42,531 bases of DNA from Candidatus Neomicrothrix sp. UBA814 (GTDB taxonomy: Bacteria; Actinomycetota; Acidimicrobiia; Acidimicrobiales; Poriferisodalaceae): contig DBIA01000019.1 of the NCBI GenBank assembly GCA_002296525.1, forward strand, positions 1 through 42,531, in the 5' to 3' direction. Below the pieces are notes generated by a model that saw only the letters and a list, made by a program, of their open reading frames with translations, ran no database searches and was not told the origin of the DNA. Positions within the stretch are counted from its first letter, which is position 1. The number at the start of each line of letters is the position of its first letter. The position numbers and the translations under genes were made by a program. Of the stretch, positions 7,368 to 15,397 are shown piece after piece.

Positions 7368-8468
7368 GTGCCTTCCCTTTTCACTCGAGTAATTCAACCC
7401 ATCTGCGCAACCGCGTTGCTCCTCACTGCGTGTAGCGGTGCGGGTACCAGTCTCCTATCGCGGCCTCCGACTTCATCCACTACTTCGACCGTTACACAGG
7501 CCACAACAATCCCACCAGCGCCGGCAACGACTACTACCACTTCGACGACTACAACTACAGAGGCTCCGTCGGTTCCCGTTGCACAGTTCACCGGTGAGGA
7601 GGTGAATCAGCCCTTGTCGCGGCCTGCGTTCTTAGTGAAGATCGATAATCATCCACTAGCGAGACCGCAGTGGGGTATCAACCAGGCTGATGTTGTCTTC
7701 GAGGAGCTAGTGGAAGGAAATATCACTCGTTTCGCGGCCATATTCCACAGTCGAAATGTGACAGATATTGGTCCAGTGCGCTCAGCGCGAACAGGTGATT
7801 TCCATTTGCTTTCTAACCTCAACACTCCGTTGTTCGGTAACTCTGGTGGAAATCCGACCGTGATGCGTTTACTCAACGACGAGGACATGATTCTTATAGG
7901 CGACACCAACGTTGGTCGCGCAGCGTATAGACGCAGCGATGAACGTTCAGCGCCGCACAATCTGCTTACAGGAACCGGCGAGATTTATGCGGCAGCGGAC
8001 GGTCGCGGGGGTACTCCACCTCAGATGTTCTCCTACAGAGACGATGATGAGTCTTTGCCTCCATCAGCTCAACCGGTGGGAGTCATCGAAATTGACTATG
8101 GCGGCTACCAGATCACCTACCGCTGGGACGATGTTTTTCAGGGGTGGGCTAGAACACAGCAAGGCAGCGCGCACGTTGACTACGACGGGGTTCAGATTGC
8201 TCCCGAAAACGTGATAGTTCAATTCGTGAAATATGGGCAAAGTGTTGCGTACGCGGGCTCACCGGAAGTCAAAGTTGTCGGCAGAGGCGAAGCGTGGATC
8301 CTGACTAAAGGTCATCTAATTGAGGCCACTTGGAATCGACCCACCCCGGTCGACATCACCGAATTCAGAGATGCTGATGGGGCAACGGTGAAGCTGACAA
8401 CTGGACGCACTTGGATTGCTTTACCTCGGATTGGTACTGCTTCGATCATCAGCGACGAGCAGGAATAA
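7368..8468 (+). CDS. DUF3048 domain lipoprotein (YerB-like)
   Basis: The 366-residue product has a signal peptide with lipobox LLLTAC (lipid-modified C22), then a Thr/Ser/Pro linker at about 33-70, then the DUF3048 body. Markers are PAFLVKIDNHPLARPQWGI, ADVVFEELVEGNITRF, IGPVRSAR and FGNSGGNP, followed by a C-terminal lobe ending in GRTWIALPR. The family is surface-anchored and of unknown function. The start codon is GTG at 7368, and a shorter start would lose the signal peptide. Its TAA lies inside a palindrome shared with the convergent downstream gene. No partner is suggested by the neighbours. Confidence 0.88.
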   Translation: MPSLFTRVIQPICATALLLTACSGAGTSLLSRPPTSSTTSTVTQATTIPPAPATTTTTSTTTTTEAPSVPVAQFTGEEVNQPLSRPAFLVKIDNHPLARPQWGINQADVVFEELVEGNITRFAAIFHSRNVTDIGPVRSARTGDFHLLSNLNTPLFGNSGGNPTVMRLLNDEDMILIGDTNVGRAAYRRSDERSAPHNLLTGTGEIYAAADGRGGTPPQMFSYRDDDESLPPSAQPVGVIEIDYGGYQITYRWDDVFQGWARTQQGSAHVDYDGVQIAPENVIVQFVKYGQSVAYAGSPEVKVVGRGEAWILTKGHLIEATWNRPTPVDITEFRDADGATVKLTTGRTWIALPRIGTASIISDEQE

Positions 8469-8481
8469 CCGGTCGGTTATT
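8464..8481. terminator. Palindrome joining two convergent stop codons
   Basis: AATAACCG, GT, CGGTTATT is a perfect 8-bp inverted repeat. Its arms contain the TAA of the plus-strand DUF3048 gene and, on the other strand, the TAA of the SCO6745-like gene. It may act as a short bidirectional terminator or mRNA end. There is no T-run, so termination is not proven. Confidence 0.4.
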
Positions 8482-9337
8482 TCGACTCATGATCGGTGAC
8501 ATAAATCTCTTGCCAGTCCAGTTGGTCGTCTTTGGGTAAGTGCTGGTTAAGTGCGTTCATGACTTCAGATAGCTCGGTACATTTGTCCGCACCTAGCTGT
8601 TCCCAGTGGCGCCCATCGAAGCTATCCGTGAGTGCTTCGACTCGTCTGCGCCCTTCGTAGCATTGCGCGGTTGCTTGATCGGCATCGTCTAGCCATCCTC
8701 TTGCTCGCAAGAGTCTTTTAGCTTCCTCTACCGCAGCGTCCGACCAGCCAGCTTCGTGTTGAATCCAGTCGACTGGCGCTTCATTTACTGCCACTTGGGT
8801 AATGACTGACTGGGGGCCGTCTAGCTCTTCTGTAGCTAACGCCAACAAATGTGAACCGCTTCTGTGTTCGCGCAACACGGTGCATGCTTGCCATAGAGCT
8901 AAATGGGGTTCATCCGGCCAAGGCAACGAGTTCCAACCCGAGTAAAGGGTTCGGCCGGTTCCCGAGGTCGCGGCAATTGCCTGTTGCGCCAGCTCAACAG
9001 CAATGGACACCTCTTGGGAATCAAATAATGAGCCGAGTTCGCGTCGCAGTGCTTGGTCCATACCTCGGAAACGAGCAGCAAGAATTTCGTTGGGCGTCGC
9101 AAAGGACCACGCATCTGGGATAGCTCGATGAATTCGATCTGGCGAATAATAAAAAAATAGGGATTGAACAGTCTCGGGACTTACAGCGCCAAGCGGGGCA
9201 ACTCGAGTGGCGAAGTAATTCATCCAGAATCCCTTCAAGCCAGCTCGGGTTCCCTCTTCGCGAACCTCAGGTGCCCAGTAACACAGTTGGTGGTAGCGCT
9301 CTACTGACTCCCACATTTGACGCGAGATCGAAGTCAT
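8477..9337 (-). CDS. SCO6745 family protein
   Basis: The 286-residue protein resembles the actinobacterial SCO6745 (SalK-like) family. Markers are a WESVERYHQLCYWAPEVR start, then GLKGFWMNYFATRVAPLG, FFYYSPDRIHRAIPDAW and NEILAARFRGMDQALRR. The C-terminal part, WSDAAVEEAKRLLRARGWL, looks like a winged-helix segment. The biochemical role is unknown. Its ATG overlaps the TGA of the upstream LLM oxidoreductase by four bases (9334-9337), so the two are translationally coupled. This context suggests a shared redox or detoxification function, which is inference. Confidence 0.75.
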   Translation of the reverse strand: MTSISRQMWESVERYHQLCYWAPEVREEGTRAGLKGFWMNYFATRVAPLGAVSPETVQSLFFYYSPDRIHRAIPDAWSFATPNEILAARFRGMDQALRRELGSLFDSQEVSIAVELAQQAIAATSGTGRTLYSGWNSLPWPDEPHLALWQACTVLREHRSGSHLLALATEELDGPQSVITQVAVNEAPVDWIQHEAGWSDAAVEEAKRLLRARGWLDDADQATAQCYEGRRRVEALTDSFDGRHWEQLGADKCTELSEVMNALNQHLPKDDQLDWQEIYVTDHESK

Positions 9338-10224
9338 GATTGTCGGGCTAATACTTCTGAAGCCAGCTGTTCGAGTTCACCACTCCAATCCGCAGGTGCT
9401 TCAACTGGTCGGAGCAGGAATTTTGAGTAGCCAGCTTCGATCCAAGCATCGATGGTCTCATTGAGTGAGGCGGCTGAGGTAGGTATCAAATTTTCGGGGT
9501 CAACATCTGGCCTTCGTTGAACAAGAGCCTCACGAGCCGCCGAAGACAGAGGGCCACGACTATAAGAGAGATTGACCCCAAAGTGTTCCGGGTCCACTGC
9601 CCGGTTGAACTCCTGAGCAGCGTGTTGGACCGCTAGCTTTTTTTCGGCTCCTTCTTGGGGGGTTGATAATCCCGGGATGTACCCATCGCCTAAACGCCCT
9701 ACTCGACTAAGGGCACTTGGGACCGCTCCGCCAAACCAAAGCTCCAAGGGCTCCTGAACTGGGAGTGGGTCAATAGAGGCGTCAACCAGTTCATAGTGTT
9801 CGCCTGAGTGCGTGACTGTCTCTCCGGCCCATAGGCGTCTCAACAAGGGCACCATTTCATCAATCATCGCCCCTCTGACTGAACGCTCCACTCCTTGAGC
9901 CGCAACTTCACCAGGGTCTGGTAATCCCAGCACGGCGATGAGTAAGAGCCTTCCGTTGGAGAGTCTGTCAAGCTGAGCTAGTTCTCTTGCGAGTCGCACG
10001 GGAGCCCTTCCGGGAAGAATCAAGTGGCTTCCGATTTTGAGTCGTTCTGTTAGGGCCGCAACATGTGAAAGCGCTACTAACGGGTCAAAGGAACCCGTGA
10101 GCATCGTCTCTGGTAACCAGATGGAATCGAAGCGGAGCCGTTCGAGATCTACGCATAACTGAACGAAATCTTCTAGCGGGAGGTCGTTTGATCCGCGACA
10201 TGTGAATCCGAATCGGACTTTCAT
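9334..10224 (-). CDS. LLM-class (luciferase-like) F420-type oxidoreductase
   Basis: The 296-residue protein is a luciferase-like TIM barrel. It has MKVRFGFTCRGSNDLPLEDF, RFDSIWLPETML, LTERLKIGSHLILPGRAPV and ELAQLDRLSNGRLLL, then LELWFGGAVPSALSRVGRLGDG, where the phosphate-binding loop is expected. It is distinct from the oxidoreductase at 268-1284, so the window carries two subfamilies. F420 rather than FMN is assumed from actinobacterial relatives. A clear GGAGA ribosome site lies six bases before the ATG. The gene follows rsfS by about 105 bp and overlaps the SCO6745-like gene by ATGA. Confidence 0.87.
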   Translation of the reverse strand: MKVRFGFTCRGSNDLPLEDFVQLCVDLERLRFDSIWLPETMLTGSFDPLVALSHVAALTERLKIGSHLILPGRAPVRLARELAQLDRLSNGRLLLIAVLGLPDPGEVAAQGVERSVRGAMIDEMVPLLRRLWAGETVTHSGEHYELVDASIDPLPVQEPLELWFGGAVPSALSRVGRLGDGYIPGLSTPQEGAEKKLAVQHAAQEFNRAVDPEHFGVNLSYSRGPLSSAAREALVQRRPDVDPENLIPTSAASLNETIDAWIEAGYSKFLLRPVEAPADWSGELEQLASEVLARQS

Positions 10225-10329
10225 CTGTTCTCCACCAAAGCATCGATAGCGGTTTCAAATATCGTAGCCAGTGTGGTGCTGAGCTTTATAGATAAGGGCA
10301 CGGTGTGAGCTTGTGCGAATTTCAACACT

Positions 10330-10722
10330 TCACGACTTAGTGATTGGTTGACCATCTATATCAAACTGAACTCGCGGGACGTCAGACCAAAGCCTCTCGA
10401 TATCGTAGAAGGATCTCGTGTCGTCGTGGAATACGTGAACCACAAAGGCGCCGAAGTCCATCAAAATCCACTTCGCGTCCTCGAGGCCTTCGATCCTGAT
10501 TGGGCCCGCTCCTCCGGCATCTTTGATCGCTGCCTCTATCTCTTCAGCAACTCTACGAACCTGTCGCACATTCGAAGAGCTAGCAATCAAGAACCAGTCG
10601 GTGATTCCTATGACGTCGCCTACGTCAAGAGCTACAAGGTCACTAGCTTGAAGGTCAGCGGCGCCTCTAGCTGCTGCCATTACTAATGGGGGTAATTTTT
10701 CTGCACTGAGGTCGTTGGTCAT
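10330..10722 (-). CDS. rsfS: Ribosomal silencing factor RsfS
   Basis: RsfS binds large-subunit protein L14 and blocks subunit joining when nutrients are low. The 130-residue protein has the usual Iojap/RsfS signatures: ASDLVALDVGDVIGITDWF, IASSSNVRQVRRVAEEIE, RIEGLEDAKWILMDFG and VVHVFHDDTRSFYDIERLW. Length is normal and no extra domain is fused. It lies 58 bp after nadD on the same strand, the common bacterial arrangement. The start at 10722 agrees with homologues, although no strong Shine-Dalgarno is visible. Confidence 0.96.
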   Translation of the reverse strand: MTNDLSAEKLPPLVMAAARGAADLQASDLVALDVGDVIGITDWFLIASSSNVRQVRRVAEEIEAAIKDAGGAGPIRIEGLEDAKWILMDFGAFVVHVFHDDTRSFYDIERLWSDVPRVQFDIDGQPITKS

Positions 10723-10780
10723 TTCGCAGAATTCTCACACCTTCTGTCCCTCGCAAGAGACTGCTGCTCTAACAAGAGCG

Positions 10781-11362
10781 TCAACGCGCAGGCCACTCCA
10801 GGTGATGAAGATCGATATAGCGCCGAACAGCACTTGGGATGTTATCTGCAGCAGGCGATCCTTCGCTCATAGACGATCTCACTTGGGAACTCGAAACGCG
10901 GATCGATTGCGCCGGGATCTTGTCAACCGACCAATTGGCTAACTCCGGCATGTCGTATCCGGGGCGATCGACTACTGCTATTCGTGTCAGACGACTAAGT
11001 TCCGTGGCGCGTTCCCAGGAGTCGATGCCCGCTGCAGCATCTGCTCCCATGATCAAGACGACCTCATGTCCGGCTTCTTGCAGTTGTTTAACGGTGTCTA
11101 TCGTGTAACTCATGCCACCGCGAACAATTTCCAAGTCGCTCACTTCCAAACCGTCTGAGTTCTGGACTAGCAGTTCTGTCATCGCAAGCCTGTGACGAGC
11201 CTCCGTTACGGGCCGGTGACCAACTTTTTGCCAAGGCTGATTCGCTACTACCAATAGGGTCCTGTCGAGCTCCAAGGCATCCCGAGCCGCTATAGCAACG
11301 GCCAGATGACCTAGGTGCGGCGGATCAAATGTGCCACCGAATAAACCGATCCGTTGACCCAT
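10781..11362 (-). CDS. nadD: Nicotinate-nucleotide adenylyltransferase
   Basis: NadD makes deamido-NAD from nicotinate mononucleotide and ATP. The 193-residue protein shows the nucleotidyltransferase motif GGTFDPPHLGH at 9-19, the ANQPWQK segment, VLIMGADAAAGIDSWER for substrate binding, and the C-terminal IRVSSSQVRSSM phosphate motif. The ATG at 11362 is preceded by a GGGGGA ribosome site. The gene starts a minus-strand unit with rsfS. In many actinobacteria nadD directly follows proA. Here proA is separated by moxR, VWA, aroG-type and sigma genes. Confidence 0.95.
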   Translation of the reverse strand: MGQRIGLFGGTFDPPHLGHLAVAIAARDALELDRTLLVVANQPWQKVGHRPVTEARHRLAMTELLVQNSDGLEVSDLEIVRGGMSYTIDTVKQLQEAGHEVVLIMGADAAAGIDSWERATELSRLTRIAVVDRPGYDMPELANWSVDKIPAQSIRVSSSQVRSSMSEGSPAADNIPSAVRRYIDLHHLEWPAR

Positions 11363-11424
11363 TCCCCCATTGTAGTTATAGATCGACTAGCATTTCGCCT
11401 CCCGATGAACTACTGTTGTTTGGT

Positions 11425-11478
11425 CTGTGATTCAGCCGGACCCCTGACAGACGTCCGCTTGCTGAAATGACATCACAG
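11425..11478. ncRNA. Candidate long hairpin RNA or structured leader
   Basis: Three stems stack in one arm. CTGTGA (11425-11430) pairs with TCACAG (11473-11478). TTCAGC (11431-11436) pairs with GCTGAA (11461-11466). CGGAC (11437-11441) pairs with GTCCG (11453-11457). A six-base bulge and a three-base bulge lie on the 3' side. It could be part of the sigma-factor leader or an independent small RNA. The strand is not determined. Confidence 0.35.
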
Positions 11479-11626
11479 CCCCACCCTGACAATTAGTAAT
11501 TGGCATGCGTAAGCACGGCGCTGCCTTCACGAGAAATTTGAAAGATAAACCAACAACACAACCTAGCGGCGCCCATACAACACTGCTGGCGCCCAACATC
11601 AAGTACTTCAGGTGCAGAAGTTTCGT

Positions 11627-11638
11627 GGTCTCGAGACC
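11627..11638. promoter_or_regulatory. 12-bp perfect palindrome upstream of the sigma factor gene
   Basis: GGTCTCGAGACC is self-complementary and sits 49 bases before the sigma ATG. Its position suits an operator or an early-transcript element. It also contains an XhoI-type CTCGAG core, which may be chance. Confidence 0.3.
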
Positions 11639-11686
11639 CCCCTCGAACCAAATAGATCCGGTCCCCCCCGGTGGAGATTATTAATA

Positions 11687-12526
11687 ATGAGTGATTCAGT
11701 AGGTCAATATCTAAACGAAATCGGAGCAGTCGCATTGCTGACTGCCGACGACGAGAAGATGTTGTCAAAAGCAATAGAAAAAGGGCGTGACGCCCAGGTC
11801 GTTCTAGATGGCGAAGAAAAAATTACCGCTGCGGAACGACGCTCTCTACGAACAGCCGTACGTGAAGCCGAAGCCGCTCGCGACAGGTTCATTCGCGCCA
11901 ACCTGAGACTTGTGGTGTCGATTGCTCGCCGGTACCCGCTACCGCCAGCAATGGAGCTTCTAGACCTGATCCAAGAAGGAAACCTTGGTCTTGAGCACGC
12001 TGTAGAGAAGTTCGACTGGCGCAGAGGGTTCAAGTTCTCGACTTATGCGACGTTCTGGATTCGGCAGTCGATAGGTCGAGCCCTGGATCAAAAGGCCAGC
12101 CTGATCCGCCTACCCAGCGACCGCTCCGCCAGCCTTCGTGCAGCTCTGCGCCACAGTGGCGGAGACAGCGACGGCCTCGATGATGAGAATGCATGGCTGC
12201 AACGCATTAGCACCCCCACTTCTCTCGACAAAAACATCGGCGATGAGGGCGACAGCACACTCGTTGACCTAATCGGCGACGATGCCCCTAGTCCAGAAGA
12301 CCACGCGCTGGAAAGTGACCGCAAAGAAATGATTCGAGGCCTACTCGACCGGCTCGACCCCAGAGCTCAACTCGCGGTGGCCCGCCGCTTCGGTCTGATT
12401 GACGGAGAAAGTCACAGCTACCGTGAAGTTGGGGAAGAACTCGGCGTTACAGCTGAAGCTGCTCGACGACTCGTGAAACGAGCTGTGGACGAGTTACGCG
12501 AAGATGCTCTCGTCATCGTCGCATAG
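11687..12526 (+). CDS. Sigma-70 family RNA polymerase sigma factor lacking most of region 3
   Basis: The 279-residue protein has region 1.2 (SVGQYLNEIGAVALLTADDE, near 4-23). Region 2 includes ANLRLVVSIARRY, LLDLIQEGNLGLEHAVEKFD and the -10-reading FKFSTYATFWIRQSIGRAL. Region 4 spans about 210-272. Between IRLP (140-143) and the PTSLDKNIGDEGDS segment (177-190) only about 35 residues remain, with a glycine/aspartate-rich spacer. Normal group 1/2 factors carry a longer region 3 here. The region 4 helix reads TAEAARRLVKRA where RERIRQIE is usual. I chose the ATG at 11687, which has GGAG ten bases upstream. It is probably an alternative group 2-like factor for stress or growth phase. Confidence 0.85.
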   Translation: MSDSVGQYLNEIGAVALLTADDEKMLSKAIEKGRDAQVVLDGEEKITAAERRSLRTAVREAEAARDRFIRANLRLVVSIARRYPLPPAMELLDLIQEGNLGLEHAVEKFDWRRGFKFSTYATFWIRQSIGRALDQKASLIRLPSDRSASLRAALRHSGGDSDGLDDENAWLQRISTPTSLDKNIGDEGDSTLVDLIGDDAPSPEDHALESDRKEMIRGLLDRLDPRAQLAVARRFGLIDGESHSYREVGEELGVTAEAARRLVKRAVDELREDALVIVA

Positions 12527-12572
12527 TGGCCTCAATACCCATTGACAATAAATCTGTTTGGCATTGAGGCCA
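12527..12572. other. 10-bp inverted repeat between sigma and DAHP synthase genes
   Basis: TGGCCTCAAT (12527-12536) is exactly complementary to ATTGAGGCCA (12563-12572), with a 26-base loop. It begins right after the sigma-factor stop. The loop carries TTGACA (12542-12547), a perfect -35 hexamer without an obvious -10 at the right distance. Termination, attenuation or promoter control are possible. Confidence 0.4.
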
Positions 12573-12594
12573 TCCAACCTGCACACTTAATATT

Positions 12595-13941
12595 GTGAAT
12601 ACCACCTGGCACCCCAACTCCTGGACCGATCACCCCGCTGGTCAGCAACCCGAATGGCCTGAACTTGGCGCGCTGGACGAAGCGCTACATGAGCTTGGCA
12701 CGCGCCCACCTCTGGTTTTCGCCGGAGAAGCTCGTCGATTGACTGAACAACTAGCGCGAGTAGCAAACGGCCAAGCGATCGTGCTTCAGGCCGGAGACTG
12801 CGCTGAATCGTTCGATTTGAGCAGCGCAGATGCAATTCGCGACAAGCTGAAGGTAATCCTCCAAATGGCGGTGGTTCTTCAATACTCAGCAGGCCTTCCA
12901 GTAGTCAAGCTGGGCCGCATAGCAGGCCAGTTCGCCAAGCCCCGATCCTCCGGTACAGAGACCCGAGACGGCGCCACGCTACCGAGTTTCCGTGGCCACA
13001 TTGTAAATGACATCACCTTTGACTCTGATTCACGAACCCCTGATCCAAACAGGTTGTTACAGGCCTACAACACTTCTGCCGCCACTCTTAATCTTCTCAG
13101 AGCGTTTACTCGCGGCGGTTACGCTGATCTACGTCAGGTGCACAATTGGAATCAAGAGTTTGTGGCCTCGAGCCCCGTCGGTGAACGATACGAGCGTCTC
13201 GCCGAAGGTATAGAACGAGCACTGCATTTCATGACTGCATGTGGGTTCGACACTGATCACGCGGCGATGCGTCAGGTCGAACTTTACACAAGCCACGAGG
13301 CCCTGCTACTGGGCTACGAACAGGCTCTAACCAGACAAGACAGCATTACGGGCGCTTGGTACGACTGTTCAGCGCACATGTTGTGGATCGGCGAAAGAAC
13401 CCGCGAACTCGACGGTGCGCATGTCGAATTCCTGCGAGGAGTCCACAACCCAATTGGCTGCAAGATAGGTCCCACCTCTTCACCTGATGATGTGTTGGCT
13501 TTGTGCGAAGCCCTTAACCCGGGCCAAATTCCAGGCCGTCTGACTCTCATTAGCAGAATGGGGGCAGAACGGGTCGGCGATACATTGCCATCAATTTTGA
13601 GGAAAGTTACCGACGCCGGACACCCTGTTGTTTGGGAGTGCGACCCGATGCATGGCAATACCTACGAAACTGACAGCGGGGTAAAAACCAGAGACTTTGA
13701 TGTCATCATGGACGAAGTTCGTCAATATTTCGAAGTGCATAAAGCTGAAGGGACTTGGCCTGGTGGTGTTCACTGCGAGTTGACCGGTGACTCAGTTACC
13801 GAATGTGTTGGCGGGGGCGATGCGCTTGCTGCGGACCAACTCAGTGACCGTTATGAGACTATGTGCGACCCGCGTCTCAATGGACGCCAATCGTTAGACC
13901 TCGCGTTTCATGTCGCTGAGCTTCTAACTGATTTTCGCTAG
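12595..13941 (+). CDS. aroG: 3-deoxy-7-phosphoheptulonate synthase, class II
   Basis: Class II DAHP synthase condenses phosphoenolpyruvate and erythrose 4-phosphate, the entry step of the shikimate pathway. The 448-residue protein has the metal cysteine C69 in LQAGDCAES, R108 in KLGRIAGQFAKPRS, the GCKIGPTSSPDD loop, the metal histidine in CDPMHGNTYET, the glutamate in GVHCELTGDSVTEC and the aspartate in MCDPRLN. All expected ligands are present. The start is GTG at 12595 without a clear Shine-Dalgarno, so leaderless translation is possible. The N-terminal part is slightly shorter than in Mycobacterium tuberculosis AroG. It converges on the VWA gene. Confidence 0.95.
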   Translation: MNTTWHPNSWTDHPAGQQPEWPELGALDEALHELGTRPPLVFAGEARRLTEQLARVANGQAIVLQAGDCAESFDLSSADAIRDKLKVILQMAVVLQYSAGLPVVKLGRIAGQFAKPRSSGTETRDGATLPSFRGHIVNDITFDSDSRTPDPNRLLQAYNTSAATLNLLRAFTRGGYADLRQVHNWNQEFVASSPVGERYERLAEGIERALHFMTACGFDTDHAAMRQVELYTSHEALLLGYEQALTRQDSITGAWYDCSAHMLWIGERTRELDGAHVEFLRGVHNPIGCKIGPTSSPDDVLALCEALNPGQIPGRLTLISRMGAERVGDTLPSILRKVTDAGHPVVWECDPMHGNTYETDSGVKTRDFDVIMDEVRQYFEVHKAEGTWPGGVHCELTGDSVTECVGGGDALAADQLSDRYETMCDPRLNGRQSLDLAFHVAELLTDFR

Positions 13942-13962
13942 CTGTTATTCGTAAGCAGGGCC

Positions 13963-15393
13963 TTACGCCAAGTGGTCAACGAATCCTTCAAGCTGCCGTA
14001 GATTCCGGCATTCGAAAACGCCGTCGGTATGAGTTGCATATTCGGTGATAACCGAATCTCCGGTATCCCAATACGATTTTGGTTCGGGGTTGAGCCAGAA
14101 GACTGACCGTGCTTTTTTTGCGGTTTCCTTGATCACCCATGCGTTGGTGGCGTGGTAGTTATTCCGTGCATCACCGAGAAACATGACAGTTGATTTCGAA
14201 TTAATTTCTGACCCGAAATTCTCCCAAAAAACGCCGAACGCGTGGCCGTAGTCCGAGTGACCATCAACCCAGACAACGTCGGCTTCTGTGTTAACGCGAT
14301 GCACTGCGTTCGTGATGTCCTCTTCATCTTGAAACATGTGAGTTACTTCGTCGAGCCCATCGATGAATACAAAGGAACGAACTTTGCTGAATTGGTTTTG
14401 CAAGGCGTACACCAGGTGCAACGTGAAGCGGGCGAAGGCTGCCACTGAGCCCGAGATATCGGCGACAACGATAAGTTCTGGTTTATTCGGTCGTGGGTTC
14501 CGGAATCGAGGCTCAGCCGGAACACCTCCGTAACTCAATGACTGACGCACAGTCGCCCGAAAATCGAGTGGACCCTTCCGCTTGTGTTTACGTTTCCGGG
14601 CCAGTCTCGCCGCTAATTTACGGGTAAGGGGTTGTATGGCTTTGCGAATGTTCGCCATTTCTTCTCGCGACGCGTGCATGAAATCAACGTCTTCGGGCAA
14701 CGGCTTCCGCAGTGTTTTAGCCATTGCTTCCACGCCTCGATCGGCGACCAATCTGCGTCTTATTTCTGCTTCGATCTCTCGCTTTAGGTCTTCGATTCGA
14801 TTTTCAAATTCTTCGCGCTCGAGACGTTCCTGTAATGGAGTCATGTCACTATCTGAACGCTCTTGCGCTTCTTCCATGAGTCGATCCATCATGCCGTCTA
14901 GATCGAGGTTGCGAAGCGTTCGGTACAGGTAGTAAGTGCCTCCCACCGGGCGGCCTGGTTCCATGCCTGCAAACTGGGTGACGGCAGCTCGGGCCATGGC
15001 AGCCATCATCGCTTCGTCTGCGTTCATCAGCGCCCGAAACAGCATCTCAGCAATTTCTTCAGGGCTCATGTCTTCGGCTGAACCTTGACCGCCCATGCCT
15101 TTCATCTGCTGCGACATCCACTCTTCGAGGGAGTCTTCGTCTATTTCGCCCTCCTCGTCGACGACGTTGTATTCAGGTCCACGCAATGAGAAATAAACCT
15201 CAAAGACAGTCTCGAAGGCTTTCCAATGCTGTTCGTTTTTGACCAAGGTTGCCGCTAGCGCGTATTTGAAGGCATCGCGGTCTTCTATCGGTATGTGCTT
15301 GACAGCTTCCATGGCGTCAAGATTTTCCGTGAGCGAGACCGGCAGACCAGCGTTTCGTAGTTCGACGACAAAGCCGCTCATTAAATCAAGCAT
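13963..15393 (-). CDS. CoxE-like VWA domain protein
   Basis: The 476-residue protein has a helical, acidic N-terminal half (about 1-290) rich in charged residues and methionines. A von Willebrand A domain of the CoxE type follows. The metal-binding MIDAS motif is DISGS at 312-316, with later site residues around HSDYGHAF (379-386) and LGDARNN (407-412). Such proteins work with a MoxR ATPase in metal-cofactor or complex assembly, for example CoxD/CoxE of CO dehydrogenase. Here no dehydrogenase is adjacent, so the client is unknown. It follows the MoxR gene with a 4-base gap, clearly as one unit. Confidence 0.9.
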   Translation of the reverse strand: MLDLMSGFVVELRNAGLPVSLTENLDAMEAVKHIPIEDRDAFKYALAATLVKNEQHWKAFETVFEVYFSLRGPEYNVVDEEGEIDEDSLEEWMSQQMKGMGGQGSAEDMSPEEIAEMLFRALMNADEAMMAAMARAAVTQFAGMEPGRPVGGTYYLYRTLRNLDLDGMMDRLMEEAQERSDSDMTPLQERLEREEFENRIEDLKREIEAEIRRRLVADRGVEAMAKTLRKPLPEDVDFMHASREEMANIRKAIQPLTRKLAARLARKRKHKRKGPLDFRATVRQSLSYGGVPAEPRFRNPRPNKPELIVVADISGSVAAFARFTLHLVYALQNQFSKVRSFVFIDGLDEVTHMFQDEEDITNAVHRVNTEADVVWVDGHSDYGHAFGVFWENFGSEINSKSTVMFLGDARNNYHATNAWVIKETAKKARSVFWLNPEPKSYWDTGDSVITEYATHTDGVFECRNLRQLEGFVDHLA

Positions 15394-15397
15394 TGGC

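Larger units (their letters stand above)
11363..11686. other. Divergent intergenic region between nadD and the sigma factor gene
   Basis: The 324 bases hold no credible gene. Two structures stand out: a long imperfect hairpin at 11425-11478 and a 12-bp palindrome at 11627-11638. Near the right end lies a C-rich run and the GGAG ribosome site of the sigma gene (11673-11676). Promoters for both flanking genes must lie here, but I see no pair of clear consensus elements. Confidence 0.7.
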
